From Piper betle (Eukaryota > Streptophyta > Magnoliopsida > Piperales > Piperaceae): a stretch of DNA of 64,000 nt. The stretch is from the NCBI GenBank assembly GCA_033002965.1, contig JAURVB010013808.1:1-64000 (forward strand). Reading direction: 5' to 3'. Positions 15,981 through 27,409 of the stretch are shown one piece after another. The notes under the pieces were generated by a model. The model saw only the letters and a program-made list of their open reading frames with translations, searched no databases and was not told where the DNA came from. Made by a program: the position numbers and the translations under genes. Position 1 is the stretch's first letter, and each line of letters opens with the position of its first letter.

Positions 15981-17033
15981 CCCCACCCCGATACACGCCT
16001 ACCTTATAAAAAACATTCCACATCATATTAGAGTAAATATAATAACAATTTACAAATTATATATTTAAACTATTTTTGTGATGTGGTTTCGGTGTATTTA
16101 TTATATATGTATTATTACTTATAGAAAATACTTTTCGGTCTGAGGCGTTTTTTTGTTTGAAGAAGGTGTACTGTTTTTTCCTACTTTTATTAATATTTTT
16201 CCCTAGTAATTTTATTTAGTCAGGCACAAATTTTTTTAAGTGTTGAAGAATGTAATATCATAGAGTACGTCCATATTTTGTCAATTTGGATCACCTTCAA
16301 ATGTGTCAACCGCTACCATATACAGGCGTCCCCCTTTGTTCAAATTTCAAAATAACATGCACAATGTCAAATTTTCAAATGGAGAGTGTAGTGCCACAGT
16401 GTGTGTGTCCGCACTTCATCAGTCTGGATGATCATTAAACATGTCGAACACTACTGTGTGTGTACTTCCACTTCATTCAAATGTCAAAATAACATACAAA
16501 ATATCAATATTTCTAAGTATTAGAGATGTAATTGATCCTTCGTAGATTAACATAACAATTTGATAGCTTTTGTATATCATTCTCATACTCCAGCACCTTT
16601 TTTCCTAACAATTTCTGTTAAAGTTTAAAAATTTTGAATTTTCGCATGTTATAGTAAATATGTACAAATCTGCAGCCAATTATGAAGAAAGAATAATATT
16701 TTTAAGGTTGCCAAACAAGGCTCGTGTGCACTTCTAGATTATGATCAACTTACTCCACTACTTATGATGGACTTCTTTTGGGACACTTCCTAGCATGGTT
16801 AGACTTGGAACTCTCGAACATGCTTTTGACCGGTAAGACTAGATTCTCCCCACCTTTTGGATAGATTCACCTACTCCCCATATCCTCTCATCTTATGCTG
16901 TTAGATGAGCACTTTGTTGAATAAGGAAGGAATAACTCCACCTACTTCCAATAACTTCCAATAATTAAAGAAGCCACTCATGTGCAGGATAAAAAGGTGA
17001 TTTGACAGGAGTCACCGGAAAACTTGGGTTCAC
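15981..17033. other. Spacer with inverted relative of the 12.3-13.0 kb repeat
   Basis: The part at about 16250-16520 is homologous in reverse orientation to 12330-12960. For example, the complement of 16290-16345 reads CATGTTATTTTGAAATTTGA and then TAGCGGTTGACAC, matching 12333-12400. The remainder, including 16520-17030, shows no gene. Confidence 0.55.
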
Positions 17034-18957
17034 CCCTTTTCGGTTCACCCATGAACCAACCTATAAATATTACCGGCGACCAAACCGTTAGCTAATCTAC
17101 TAGATTCGGTTAAGGCGACCCAAATCTACCCTCGGCGTCTGAAAATGGTAGTGCAAGTATATAATGCATGGATGAGATGCTTAGGTTCTAACATGACCCT
17201 ACATGCATGTCATGATATGCTATCATGCACGAACATAACAACTGTGAAAACAAGACCGAAAATAAATAATATTTATAAAACAAAACAAATAGAGTCTCAC
17301 CTAAAAGTGCAATAGGGGCCAACCTGTCCACATCAACAATAAATATTCATATCGATATAATTACAAAACTTGACATTATCATTTCCATTCTAGTCTTTTT
17401 CAATTTCTGCCTTATTCAAGCCGAGTCTAAAAACGTTCATAGCATTTCACCGAATAATCTTAAACAAACTCATCATTCACACAGCTTAGAAATCATCATT
17501 ACAATCTATTATGTTCGGCAGGTACATGTGTGCAATAGCTTTGCTACTCCTCCATGGTCCTGACAGCGCTCAGTCCTCGAGATTCTCACCTACATAAATA
17601 ATAGAAAATTATCAGTAACAAGTGTTACTAGCCCATAAATGACCAATAACAAACTGACACAGGAGGGCTGACCCTCCTGTTAAAGTAAAACATTCATAAC
17701 TTCCACTAGAACTCTCATAAGGGCACTAAATAGGAGCCGTCGGCCTCGGCTCGACAGCATCCCCTTTCTATCTCATTCTCATGACTTGGCATTTTCATCT
17801 ATCACTTACGTCGCAAATTTGTACTTTTCTACTGCCCTTTATATCCATCGTACTGTTGTTGGCCCTGAGTACACAGGCTGAGTACTCTCAGGCATGCGCC
17901 TTCAATAACCTTTGAAACCACAAGTCTAGACATGCATTGTATAGCAGCACCCATAAACCTCCACACTTCTCCAGGTTTGAGGAACTCAAAGGTGGAGTTA
18001 TCAGGATCCCTTGGGAATGGATCAGGCACACCAATCAAGAGCCTGCTATCAACTAGTACATACTCGATCGCTTAGCATGATTGTCGGTATTTTCGGCTTT
18101 GACTAGCACGTGCTCGCTTGCATAGCACAGTTGTTGAATTTCCTCATTCTATCTCTCATTGTAGGGATTTATAGGCCTAGGTAAGGATTTATATAATAGG
18201 CGCGAAGGCATTATAAGCTGGATCAGAGTTTCTAGAACAAACTCGAGGGATCTCATCCTCGAGGGTTATTAATCCAGAAATAATGTGAGACTAAATGGCT
18301 CATGTGGAGTGGGATACAATAAATCCACCACTCGACACGTCCGCTTACCTGTAAAACAACACACGATAGAGATAAAATCAGAAGTGAATCCTAACGGACT
18401 TGGTAGAAGCTTCAAGCGTGTCCACGCACCTAAACGACAAGCTCCTACTTCGTACCTACACATCAAAACTAAATACTATTGCTCGCTCATGAAGCATCCA
18501 CACATCCTATAGCATACTCACATCAACCATGCATCAATCAACACACATCAATTACAATCAGTATAAGTTTTTTTACTCTATGTTGCATTAAATTACTGTA
18601 CTTATTTAGTTTACCTAATTAATTCCTTAGCATTCGTTTTAATATCACAGTCACACATCTTCATATTTTTATAGACATAAAAATTACTAACACATCAATC
18701 ACTCAATCCTAGCATCCTAGAATGTTGTGCTAATAATCATTATTTTTATATAATTAAAATAAATTATACCTTGCACGTCGTCAACAATCGACGATAGCTA
18801 GGGTTTTGACTATATGAGATTATTCAAAGTTCGATCAGATTTAACTAGATGAGTTCGGTGGAAGATCCGGTAAATTCCAGTGACTCCTGTTTTCCGGTGG
18901 GTTCCAGGGGCTTTCTAGGTGGTAAATTCCAGTGACTCCTGTTTTCCTCCAACCCAC
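17034..18957 (-). mobile_element. Family C LTR, decayed, minus orientation
   Basis: The complement of this segment follows the family C LTR from the region just before the primer-site end (GGTTCATGGGTGAACCGAAA, near 17035-17060), through the short frame at 17829-18038 and the GAGCTTGTCGTTTAGGTGCG segment near 18425, to the CCGGAAAACAGGAGTCACTGG block near 18880-18950. The first quarter of the LTR and both exact termini are missing. It is about as diverged as the copy at the left edge. Confidence 0.75.
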
Positions 18958-19435
18958 GACTAGAAGAGGGGAGGATAAAAAATAAAAAAATGAAAAGGTG
19001 AGTAAAAGGTAAACCGTAATCTTTTTCTTCTCCATTGTTGCTCAAGCACTACTTCAATCTTGAGCCAAATCAATAATCAGTCGTCCAGGTATGAGCTCCA
19101 ATCCACCATTGCTGCTTTTAGTCTAACAATTCTTATTTGCATGTTATTGTTGCATGTTCAATTACTTTGCATAATGATACAAAAGATGATTTAGGTTAGT
19201 TTGTATTTACCAGATCCTAAAAAGCCGATTATATGGCTTATTTTTAGTCAATTTTGACCAAACATGAAGCTCTAGTTTTGCCGCCCTTAATTTTGAGTCA
19301 TAACCGATTTTATGAGAACATTCCTGATTTCTAATTATCAGAACCTTGTATGGCTGCATTAAAATTTTCCTAATTATAAAGTGCTCATAGGGTAGGAACG
19401 ACAAGGTTATCATTGATAGGAAGAGAAAGTGGACA
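18958..19435. other. Unclassified spacer left of the tandem LTR array
   Basis: Mixed sequence with no supported gene. Its last five bases (GGACA, 19431-19435) are the TSD of the family D array. Confidence 0.5.
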
Positions 19436-20714
19436 TGCCAAACCCCGAAAAAAAAAATTAAGTTATTTTATTTAGGCTGTTTTAAATCTTAGAACGAGCT
19501 ATAAATAATATTTAATTAAATTTATTCTTAATATTTATATTATAAATTATCAATTATAGCCTTTAGCGTATTGGTACAATGGTTTTAAATACGTTTTATT
19601 TATTAAATTTTTGGGATTTGGAGCCATTCACATTAATTCAATAGTCAATTTTTTAAACTTTTGTTATCACACAAATGATATAATTATAAGTGATTATATT
19701 ATTTTCTATAAAACTTAATTTAGTGACTTCTTGATATCCACACATATTAAAAAAGTTTAATATAGTGACTTACTAAATTCCACACATATTCTTTTATATA
19801 AAGGAGAATTTTGTTGTTAAATGAAACATCTTCTAGATAGTTTGTGAGCACATTTGGCTCACAAAGAGAAAATTTTAGAGAAGTTTCATTCATATTAGGG
19901 TCACGTGTCATAGTAGCGGGTGCCTCAACAAAATTCCAGGTTCGTATAATTACTTGAAATGTTATATATTCCTATTTGGGAGTCTTGGTCGAACTGAGAT
20001 CACATTCAACCACCATCCACTGAGTGCAACTAGGGTTAAAGAATTGGCTCAATCCAACACAAGGAAGCACCTTTAAAAAATTACTATGTGGGAGTTTTGG
20101 TCGGCCTGAGCCCACATTCAACTACCATGTTCCGAGCACAACCGGGGTCAAAGAATTGACTCAGTTCGACACACAGCACCACCCTTAAAATTCTTTGAAA
20201 GATTAAATACCTACCCCCATGCCAAATGGGGTGACAGGGCGCAGTGGCGCAAGACGGCTCATTATGTACTTGTGATACCGAGAGGGTGAGTCAATGACAA
20301 ACATCAGTAACTAGAGGCGAATGGCCTCGTAACATTTATGTGCATACATGGGATTGTAGCTAGATGGGCGGCCACCATTCCAGCAAAATAAGAGCTTGAC
20401 ATAGGCTCATAATCAATAAAAGATTTAAATCACTAATGCGGTATTGTCTCCGTAGATATGAGCATGGAAATGATGGATAGAGTCGGGACAACTGGAGGAC
20501 TCTATTATTAGACTATTCTTTTTTCTAGATTCTTTGCATGATAGTGGGATTTTGGTTCATTTCATGGGGCTTAGATTATTTCGAGCATTTATTATATTAT
20601 ATTTTATGTCATGGTTTTAAAAATATTGACAATTAAAAGAAAAACTAATTTATGAGACACTTAGTTTCATATAGAAACACTTGGATCGTGGCTCGGAACA
20701 GGCGGGTCGTTACA
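19436..20714 (+). repeat. Family D LTR1
   Basis: Complete LTR of 1279 bp, from TGCCAAACCCC to GTCGTTACA. TATATAAA at 19795-19802 is the probable core promoter. It holds two copies of a roughly 111-bp internal tandem unit around 19980-20190. Confidence 0.85.
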
Positions 20715-21126
20715 AGTGGTATTAGAGCTGTGTTTCCTACGGAACCATGCAAATAAATCCTTGGCCTTGTTGAAAGTCTAAGAGTCCACTGTCTCAAGGG
20801 TAAAAAGTATGGGTGTTCCACTTATGTGTTGTGATAGGTGCACATTACACTTAACCAACAAGCATATATGGGACGCCTTAACAATCTAATATGTTGTATA
20901 GGTAGTATGGGTGGTATGGCACACTTGTGCGATATAGATGACAATGTCATGGGGCAATGTACCCCACTTAAACCATGCATATGAGTGGAAATGCTTAAAT
21001 GAAGAAAACAAAAACACCAATTTTTCTCCTTATACGATATTATATTTTCGAGGACGAAAATCCCTAAGCTATGGAGATTATAATACTCCATATTTTCGAG
21101 GACAACTATTCCTAAGCTAGGGAGAT
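20715..21126 (+). other. Family D internal domain 1
   Basis: A 412-bp non-coding domain. The primer site TGGTATTAGAGC is at 20717-20728. The 3' end holds the purine-rich tract twice (about 21045 and 21098), the second directly before LTR2. A self-complementary stretch, ATGACAATGTCAT then GGGGCAATGTACCCC, lies near 20938-20965. Confidence 0.8.
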
Positions 21127-21423
21127 TGTAAAACCCCGAAAAAAATAATTAAGTTGTTTCTGCAGGTATGAGCATGGAAAAATGAATAGAGTCGGGACAA
21201 CTTGAGGACTTTATAATTGGACTATTCTTTTTTCTAGATTCTTTCCCTGGCAGTGGGATTTTGGTTTGGTTCATTGGGCTTAGATTATTTTGAGCATTTA
21301 TTTTATTATATTTTATGTCATGGTTTTTAAGATCTTGACATTTAATAGAAAAACTAATTTATGAGACACTTAATTTCATATAGTAACACTTAGTTCGTGG
21401 CTCGTAAAGGGCGCGTCGTTACA
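21127..21423 (+). repeat. Family D LTR2, internally deleted
   Basis: Only the first 30 bases of the LTR are present before the sequence jumps to the part starting TTTCTGCAGGTATGAGCATG near the LTR 3' end. About 1 kb, including the promoter box, is missing. The TCGTTACA end and following primer site are intact. Confidence 0.8.
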
Positions 21424-21823
21424 AGTGGTATTGGAGTTACGTTTCCTACGGAACCATGCAAATAAATCCTTGACCTTATTGAGAGTCTAATAGTCCACCG
21501 TCTCAAGGGTAAAAATTATGGGTGTGCTACTTATGTGTCATGCTAGGTACATGTGACACTTAACCAACGAGCGTATATGGGATGCCTTTTCAATCTGAGG
21601 TGTTATATAGGTAGTATGGGTGGTATGAGACACATGTGAGATATAGATGACACTATCATGGGATAGTGTGCCCTACATTAGCTATGCATATGAGTGGCAA
21701 TGCTTAAATGAAAATTTTTTTTCTCCTTATACACTATTATATTTTGGAGGACGAAAATTCCTAAACCGGGGAGATTGTAAAACTCCATATTTTCGAGGAC
21801 AAAAATTCTTAAGTTAGAGAGAT
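21424..21823 (+). other. Family D internal domain 2
   Basis: A 400-bp non-coding domain with the primer-site variant TGGTATTGGAGT and a duplicated purine tract at the 3' end. It contains a perfect 8-bp stem with a 4-base loop (ACACTATC-ATGG-GATAGTGT). Confidence 0.8.
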
Positions 21824-23084
21824 TGTAAAACTCCGAAAAAAATAATTAAGTTATTTTATTTAGGGTTTTGTAAATCTTATAACAAAGCATAAATACTATT
21901 TAATTTAATTAATTCTTGAGAATTAATATCATAAATTATTAATTATAACCTTTATAGTATAGGTACAATGGTTTTAAATACATTTTATTTATTAAAATTT
22001 CGGGATTGGGACCCATTCACATTAATTAAATAATCAATTTTTTTGACTTTTTGTTATCACACAAATGATATAATTATAAGTGATTACGTTCGTTTCTTTG
22101 AAATTTAATGTAGTGACTTCTTAAATTCTACATATATTAATAATGTTTAATATAACGACTTCTTAAATTCAAAAGATATTATTCTATATTAGAGAAAATT
22201 CTATTGATGTTAAATGAAACATCTTCTAGATAGTTTGTTAGCACATTTGGCTCACAAAGTGAAGACATTAGATAAGTTTCATTTATATTATGATCACGTG
22301 TCGTAGTTGAAGGTGCCTCATCAAAATTCTAAGTTTGTATATTACTCAAAATGTTATATATTCTTATTTAGGAGTCTTGGTTGGCATGAGCTCACATTTG
22401 AGCACCATGTGTCGAGCGCAACTGGGGTAAAAGAATTAGCTTAGTCCGACACGGAGCAACACCCTTACAAAATTACTATGTGGGAGTTTTGGTTGGCCTG
22501 AGCCCACATTCGACCACCATGCGTCGAGGGCAACTGGTGTCAAAAAATTGACTTACTTTGACACAAGGCAACACCCTTAAAATTATTTAAAAGATAAATA
22601 CCCACCCCCATGCCAGAAGGGGTGACAGGGCGTAGTTGCGCAAGATGTCTCATTATGCATTTGTGATACCGAGAGGGTGAGTTAATGGCAAAATTAGTAA
22701 CTACACATAGAGGGCCACGTAGCATTTGTGCGCATGCGTGGGATTGTGGCTAGATGGGTGGCCACCCTCCCAGCATAATAAGAACTCGGCATAGGCTCAA
22801 AATAATTAAAAGATTCAAATTTAGATGTTGTGAAATATATTTACTTGTTTCTTATAATTATATGATTTAGTGTTTTTATCACTAACACAGAATTGTCTCC
22901 ACAGATATGAGCATAGAAAGGATGGGCAGAGTCAGGACAATTGGAGGACTCTATTATTGGACTACTCTTTTTTCTAGATTCTTTGCATGTCAGTGGGATT
23001 TTGGTCGGTTTATGGGGCTTAGATTATTCTGAACATTTATTATATTATATTTTATGTCACGGTTTTTAAAATCTTAGCAATTAA
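21824..23084 (+). repeat. Family D LTR3, 3' end deleted
   Basis: Starts normally with TGTAAAACTCC but near 23084 fuses directly to internal sequence (AAGTCTAAGAGTCCAC). The last part of the LTR and the primer site are missing. The promoter box is degraded (TATATTAG). Confidence 0.8.
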
Positions 23085-23377
23085 AAGTCTAAGAGTCCAC
23101 AGCCTCAAGGGTAAACATTATGGGTGGGCCGCTTATGTCTCATGCTAGGTGCATGTGACACTTAACAAACGAGCGTATATGGGGCACCCTTGCAATCTGC
23201 GGTGATATCTAGGTAGTATGGGACACCTTGCTATGTAGATGACAGTGTGATGGGACAGTGTGCCCCACTTTAACCATGCATATGAGTGACAATGCTTAAA
23301 TGAAGAAAAGAAAAACCAATTTTTCTCTTTATACCCTATTATATTTTCGAAGATAAAAATTCCTTAGTTGGGGGGAT
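23085..23377 (+). other. Family D internal domain 3, 5' end missing
   Basis: Lacks the primer site because of the deletion shared with LTR3. It keeps the AAGTCTAAGAGTCCAC segment and a single purine tract directly before LTR4. Confidence 0.75.
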
Positions 23378-24718
23378 TGTAAAACTCTGAAAAAAATATT
23401 TTGGTTATTTTATTTAGAATTTTGTAAATCTTAGAACGAACGATAAATAATATTTAATTTAATTAATACTTAAGAATTAATATCATAAATTATCAATTAT
23501 GACCTTTAGAGTATCGATGCAATGGTTTTAAATACGTTTTATTTATTAAATTTTTGGGATTATGACCCATTCGCATGAATTCAATCGTTAATTTTTTTAA
23601 ACTTTTCCCTATCACACAAATTATATAATTATAAGTGATTGCCTTATTTTCTATAAAATTTAATGTAGTGACTTCTTGAATTCCACACATATAAATAAAG
23701 TTTAATATAATGGCCTCTTAAATTTAATACATATTCTTCTATATAAAGGAGAATTCGGTTGATGTTAAATTGAATATCCTATGGGTAGTTTGTGAGCAAA
23801 TTTAGCTCAAAAAGGGAAGACTTTAGAGAAGTTTCATTAATATTAGTATGGTGTGTCGTAGTTGCAAGTGCCTAATCAAAGTTCCAGGGTCGTATAATTA
23901 CTTGAAATATTATATATTCCTATTTAGGAGTCTTGGTTGGGCTATGCTCACATTCGACCAGTATGCGCCAAGCGCATCCAGGGTCAAAGTATTGGCTCAG
24001 TCCAACACGGGGCAGCACCCTTAAAAAATTACTATGTGGGAGTCTTGATTGGCCTGAACCAACATTTGACCACTATGCACCGAGCGCAACCAGGGTCAAA
24101 GAATTTACTCAGTCCGACACAGGGCAGCACCCTTAAAATTCTTTAAAAGACTAAATACCTGCCCCCATGCCGAAAGGGGTGATAGGGCACTGTGGCGCAA
24201 GATGGCTCATTATGCACTTGTGATATGGGGAGGGTGAGTCAATGGCAAACATTGGTAACTATAGGCAGAGGGCCATGTAGGGTTTGCGCGCATGCATGGG
24301 ATTGTAGGTAGATGGGCGGCTACCTACCTAGCATAATAAGAGATCAGCATAGGCTCATAATAATTAAAAGATTCAAATTCAGATGTTGTGGAATATATTT
24401 ACTTGTTTCTTATAATTATATAACTTAATGTTTTTATCTCTAACGCAGAATTGTCTTTGCAGATATGAGCATGGAAAGGATGGGCAGAGTCAGGACAACT
24501 AAAGAACTCTATTATTGGACCATTCTCTTTTCTAGATTCTTTACATGGCAGTGGGATTTTAGTTTGGTTCATGGGGCTTAGATTATTCCGAGCATTTATT
24601 ATATTATATTTTATGTCATGGTTTTTAAAATCTTGACAATTAATAGAAAAAAATTATTAGACACTTAATTTCATATAGTAACACTTAGCTCGTAGCTCGG
24701 AATTGGCGGGTCGTTAAA
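23378..24718 (+). repeat. Family D LTR4
   Basis: Complete LTR of about 1341 bp; TATATAAA at 23740-23747; two internal 111-bp units. The last bases read TCGTTAAA instead of TCGTTACA. Confidence 0.85.
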
Positions 24719-25126
24719 TGTGGTATCAGAGCTATGTTTCCCACGGAACCATGCAAATCAATCCTTGACCTTTTGAAAGTCTAAGAGTCCACTGTCTCAA
24801 GGGTAAAAATTATGGGTGTTCCACTTATGTGTTGTGCTAGGTGCATGTTACACTTAACCAACGAGCATATATGGGACGCCTTTACAATCTGAGTTGTTGT
24901 GTAGGTAGTATGGGTGGTATGGCACACATGTGTGATATAGATGACAGTGTCATGGGGCAATGTGCCCCATTTTAACTATGCATATGAGTGGCAATGCTTA
25001 AATGAAGAAAAAAAAACCAATTTTTCTTCTGATACCCTATTATATTTTTGAGGACGAAAATTCTTAAACTAGGGAGATTGTAGAACTCCATATTTTCGAG
25101 GACGAAAATTCTTAAGCTGGGAAGAG
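24719..25126 (+). other. Family D internal domain 4
   Basis: A 408-bp non-coding domain with the best-preserved primer site (TGGTATCAGAGC) and duplicated purine tract. Confidence 0.8.
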
Positions 25127-26461
25127 TGCAAAATCGTGAAAAAAATTAGGTAATTTTATTTAGGGTTTTGTAAATCTTATAACAAACCATAAATAATATT
25201 TAATTAAATTAATACTTTAGAATTAATATCATAAATTTTCAATTATAATCTTTAGAGTATCTGTACAATGGTTTTAAATATGTTTTATTTATTAAATTTT
25301 GGGATTGAGACCCATTTGCGTTAATTCAATAGTCAAATTGTTTGAATTTTCGTTATCACACAAATGCTTATATTATAAGTGATTATGTTATTTTCTATAA
25401 AATTTAATGGAGTGATTTATTGAATTTCACACATATTAATAAAGTTTAATATAGCAACTTTTTGAATTCCACATATATTCTTCTATATAAAAGAGAATTC
25501 GGTTGATGTTAAATAAAACATCTTCTGGATAGTTTGTGAGTACATTTGGCTCATAGAGGGAAAACTTTCGAGAAGTTTTATTTATATTAGGATCACGTGT
25601 CGTAGTTGCGGGTGGCTCATCAAAATTCCAGGTTCGTATAATTATTTGAATGTTATTTACTCCTATTTGGGAGTCTTTGTCGGCCTGAGCTCACATTCGA
25701 CCACCATGAGCCATGCACAAGCGGGGTCAAAGAATTAGCTTAGTTCGACATGAGGCAACACCCTTAAAAAATTACTATGTGGGTATCTTGGTTGGCCTGA
25801 GTCCACATTCGACCACCATGTGACGAGTGCAAGCGAGGTCAAAAATTGGACTTAGTCCGACACAGGGTAGCACCCTAAAAATTCTTTAAAAGATTAAACA
25901 CTTGCCCCAATGACGAACGGTGTTACAGAGCATAATGGTGCAAGATGGCTCATTATGCACTTGTGATACTGAGAGGGTGACTAAATGAGAAACATCGGTA
26001 ACTTAGGCTGAGGGCTATGTAGCTTTTGTGTGCATACATGGGATTGTATTTGGATGGGCGGCCACCCTTCGAGCATAATAAGATCTTGACATATGCTCAT
26101 AATCATTAAAAGATTCAAATTCAAATGTTGTGAAATATATTTACTTGTTTCTTGTAATTATATGACTTAAAGTTTTTATCACTAACGCAGTATTGTCTTT
26201 GCAAGTATGAGCATGGAAAAATGAATAGAGCCGGGACAACTTGAGGACTTTATTATTGGACTATTCTTTTTCTAGATTCTTTGCTTGGCAGTGGAATTTT
26301 GGTTCGGTTCATTGGGCTTCGATTATTTCGAGTATTTATTTTGTTATATTTTATGTCATGGTAATTAAGATCTTGACAATTAATAGAAAAATTAATTTAT
26401 GAGACACTTAGTTTTATATAGTAACACTTGGTTTGTGGCTCGTAAAGGGTGCGTCATTACA
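25127..26461 (+). repeat. Family D LTR5
   Basis: Complete LTR of about 1335 bp (TGCAAAATCG to GTCATTACA); TATATAAA at 25484-25491; two internal 111-bp units. Confidence 0.85.
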
Positions 26462-26803
26462 AGTGGTATTGGAACTATGTTTCCTATGGAACGATGCAAA
26501 TAAATCCTTGACCTTGTTGAAAGTCTAAGAGTCCGCTGCTTCAAGGGTAAAAATTATGGGTGTGCCACTTATGTGTCATGCTAGGTGTATGTGACACTTA
26601 ACCAACGAGCGTATATGGGATGCCTTTTCAAATTGAGGTGTTATATAGGTAGTATAGGTGGTATGAGACACATGTGAGATATAGATAACACTGTCATGAG
26701 ATAGTGTGCCCTACATTAGCTATGCATATGAATGACAATGCTTAAATGAAAAAAAAAATCAATTTTTCTCTTTATACGCTATTATATTTTGGAGGATGAA
26801 AAT
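26462..26803 (+). other. Family D internal domain 5, interrupted by element C
   Basis: Starts with the primer-site variant TGGTATTGGAAC. It is split in its purine tract at GGATGAAAAT by the family C insertion and resumes at 31743 (TCCTAAGCAAGGGAGAT). Without the insertion and one TSD copy it measures about 359 bp. Confidence 0.8.
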
Positions 26804-27409
26804 TGTAAAACCCGTGACTCGAGTCAGAGTTTTACGGGAGTGAACCAGTCGGTTCGAGTCGAGTCAGCTTCATGGACCGCGAGCTGGGTTGAGGCCAGCT
26901 GTGAGTTATGAGCAATGAGGGTCATGTATGCTCAAGTGTATGATGATAACGCCTGAAAGATGATGAAAAAAATGGGTTATCAAGTATATGGAGGTATGCA
27001 GTATTGATTGTTATTTTTATTTGATCGAAGAATAGTTTTAGGCCGAATAACGAATTAGGACGCGTTTGACGATATTCGGGTGGGTTATTAGTTATAGAGC
27101 ATGTCATTTGGATGTTATTGTGTTTGTTTTATTTTATAGAATTTTTCCATATTTTTCTAGATTTTTTTAGAATTTATTACGAACTAGTTATTATTTTGAC
27201 TCGAGTAGGAATCGAGTCAATACTTATTTACGAAAATGCCATCGCACACACTTCTTCTTCCTCCCGACCCTTTTTTTTTCCAAAACCCTATCCACCGCCG
27301 CCGCCCCTTGTGGTCGCGCCGCCGCCGCCGCTGCCGACGCCGGGCTGCCGCCGATCGACGCCGCCCCGCCCCGCCGTGTCACCCCGACCAACTCCGGCCA
27401 CCGTCGCGC
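26804..27409 (+). repeat. Family C left LTR, 5' part only
   Basis: Near-identical to 28877-29487 of the right LTR until the shared CACCGTCGCGCC, then replaced by integrase coding sequence. Confidence 0.85.

Noticed and set aside
15176..16009. Long open frames on both strands in the GC-rich 15.2-16.0 kb block (Gly/Arg-rich products)
   Set aside because: The frames exist because the sequence is GC-rich and repetitive and lacks stop codons. They cross an LTR fragment and the transposon end, and have no domain.
20717..20728. tRNA-like matches (TGGTATNAGAGC and TGGCGCC types)
   Set aside because: These are retroelement primer-binding sites, complementary only to tRNA 3' ends. No complete tRNA gene is present.
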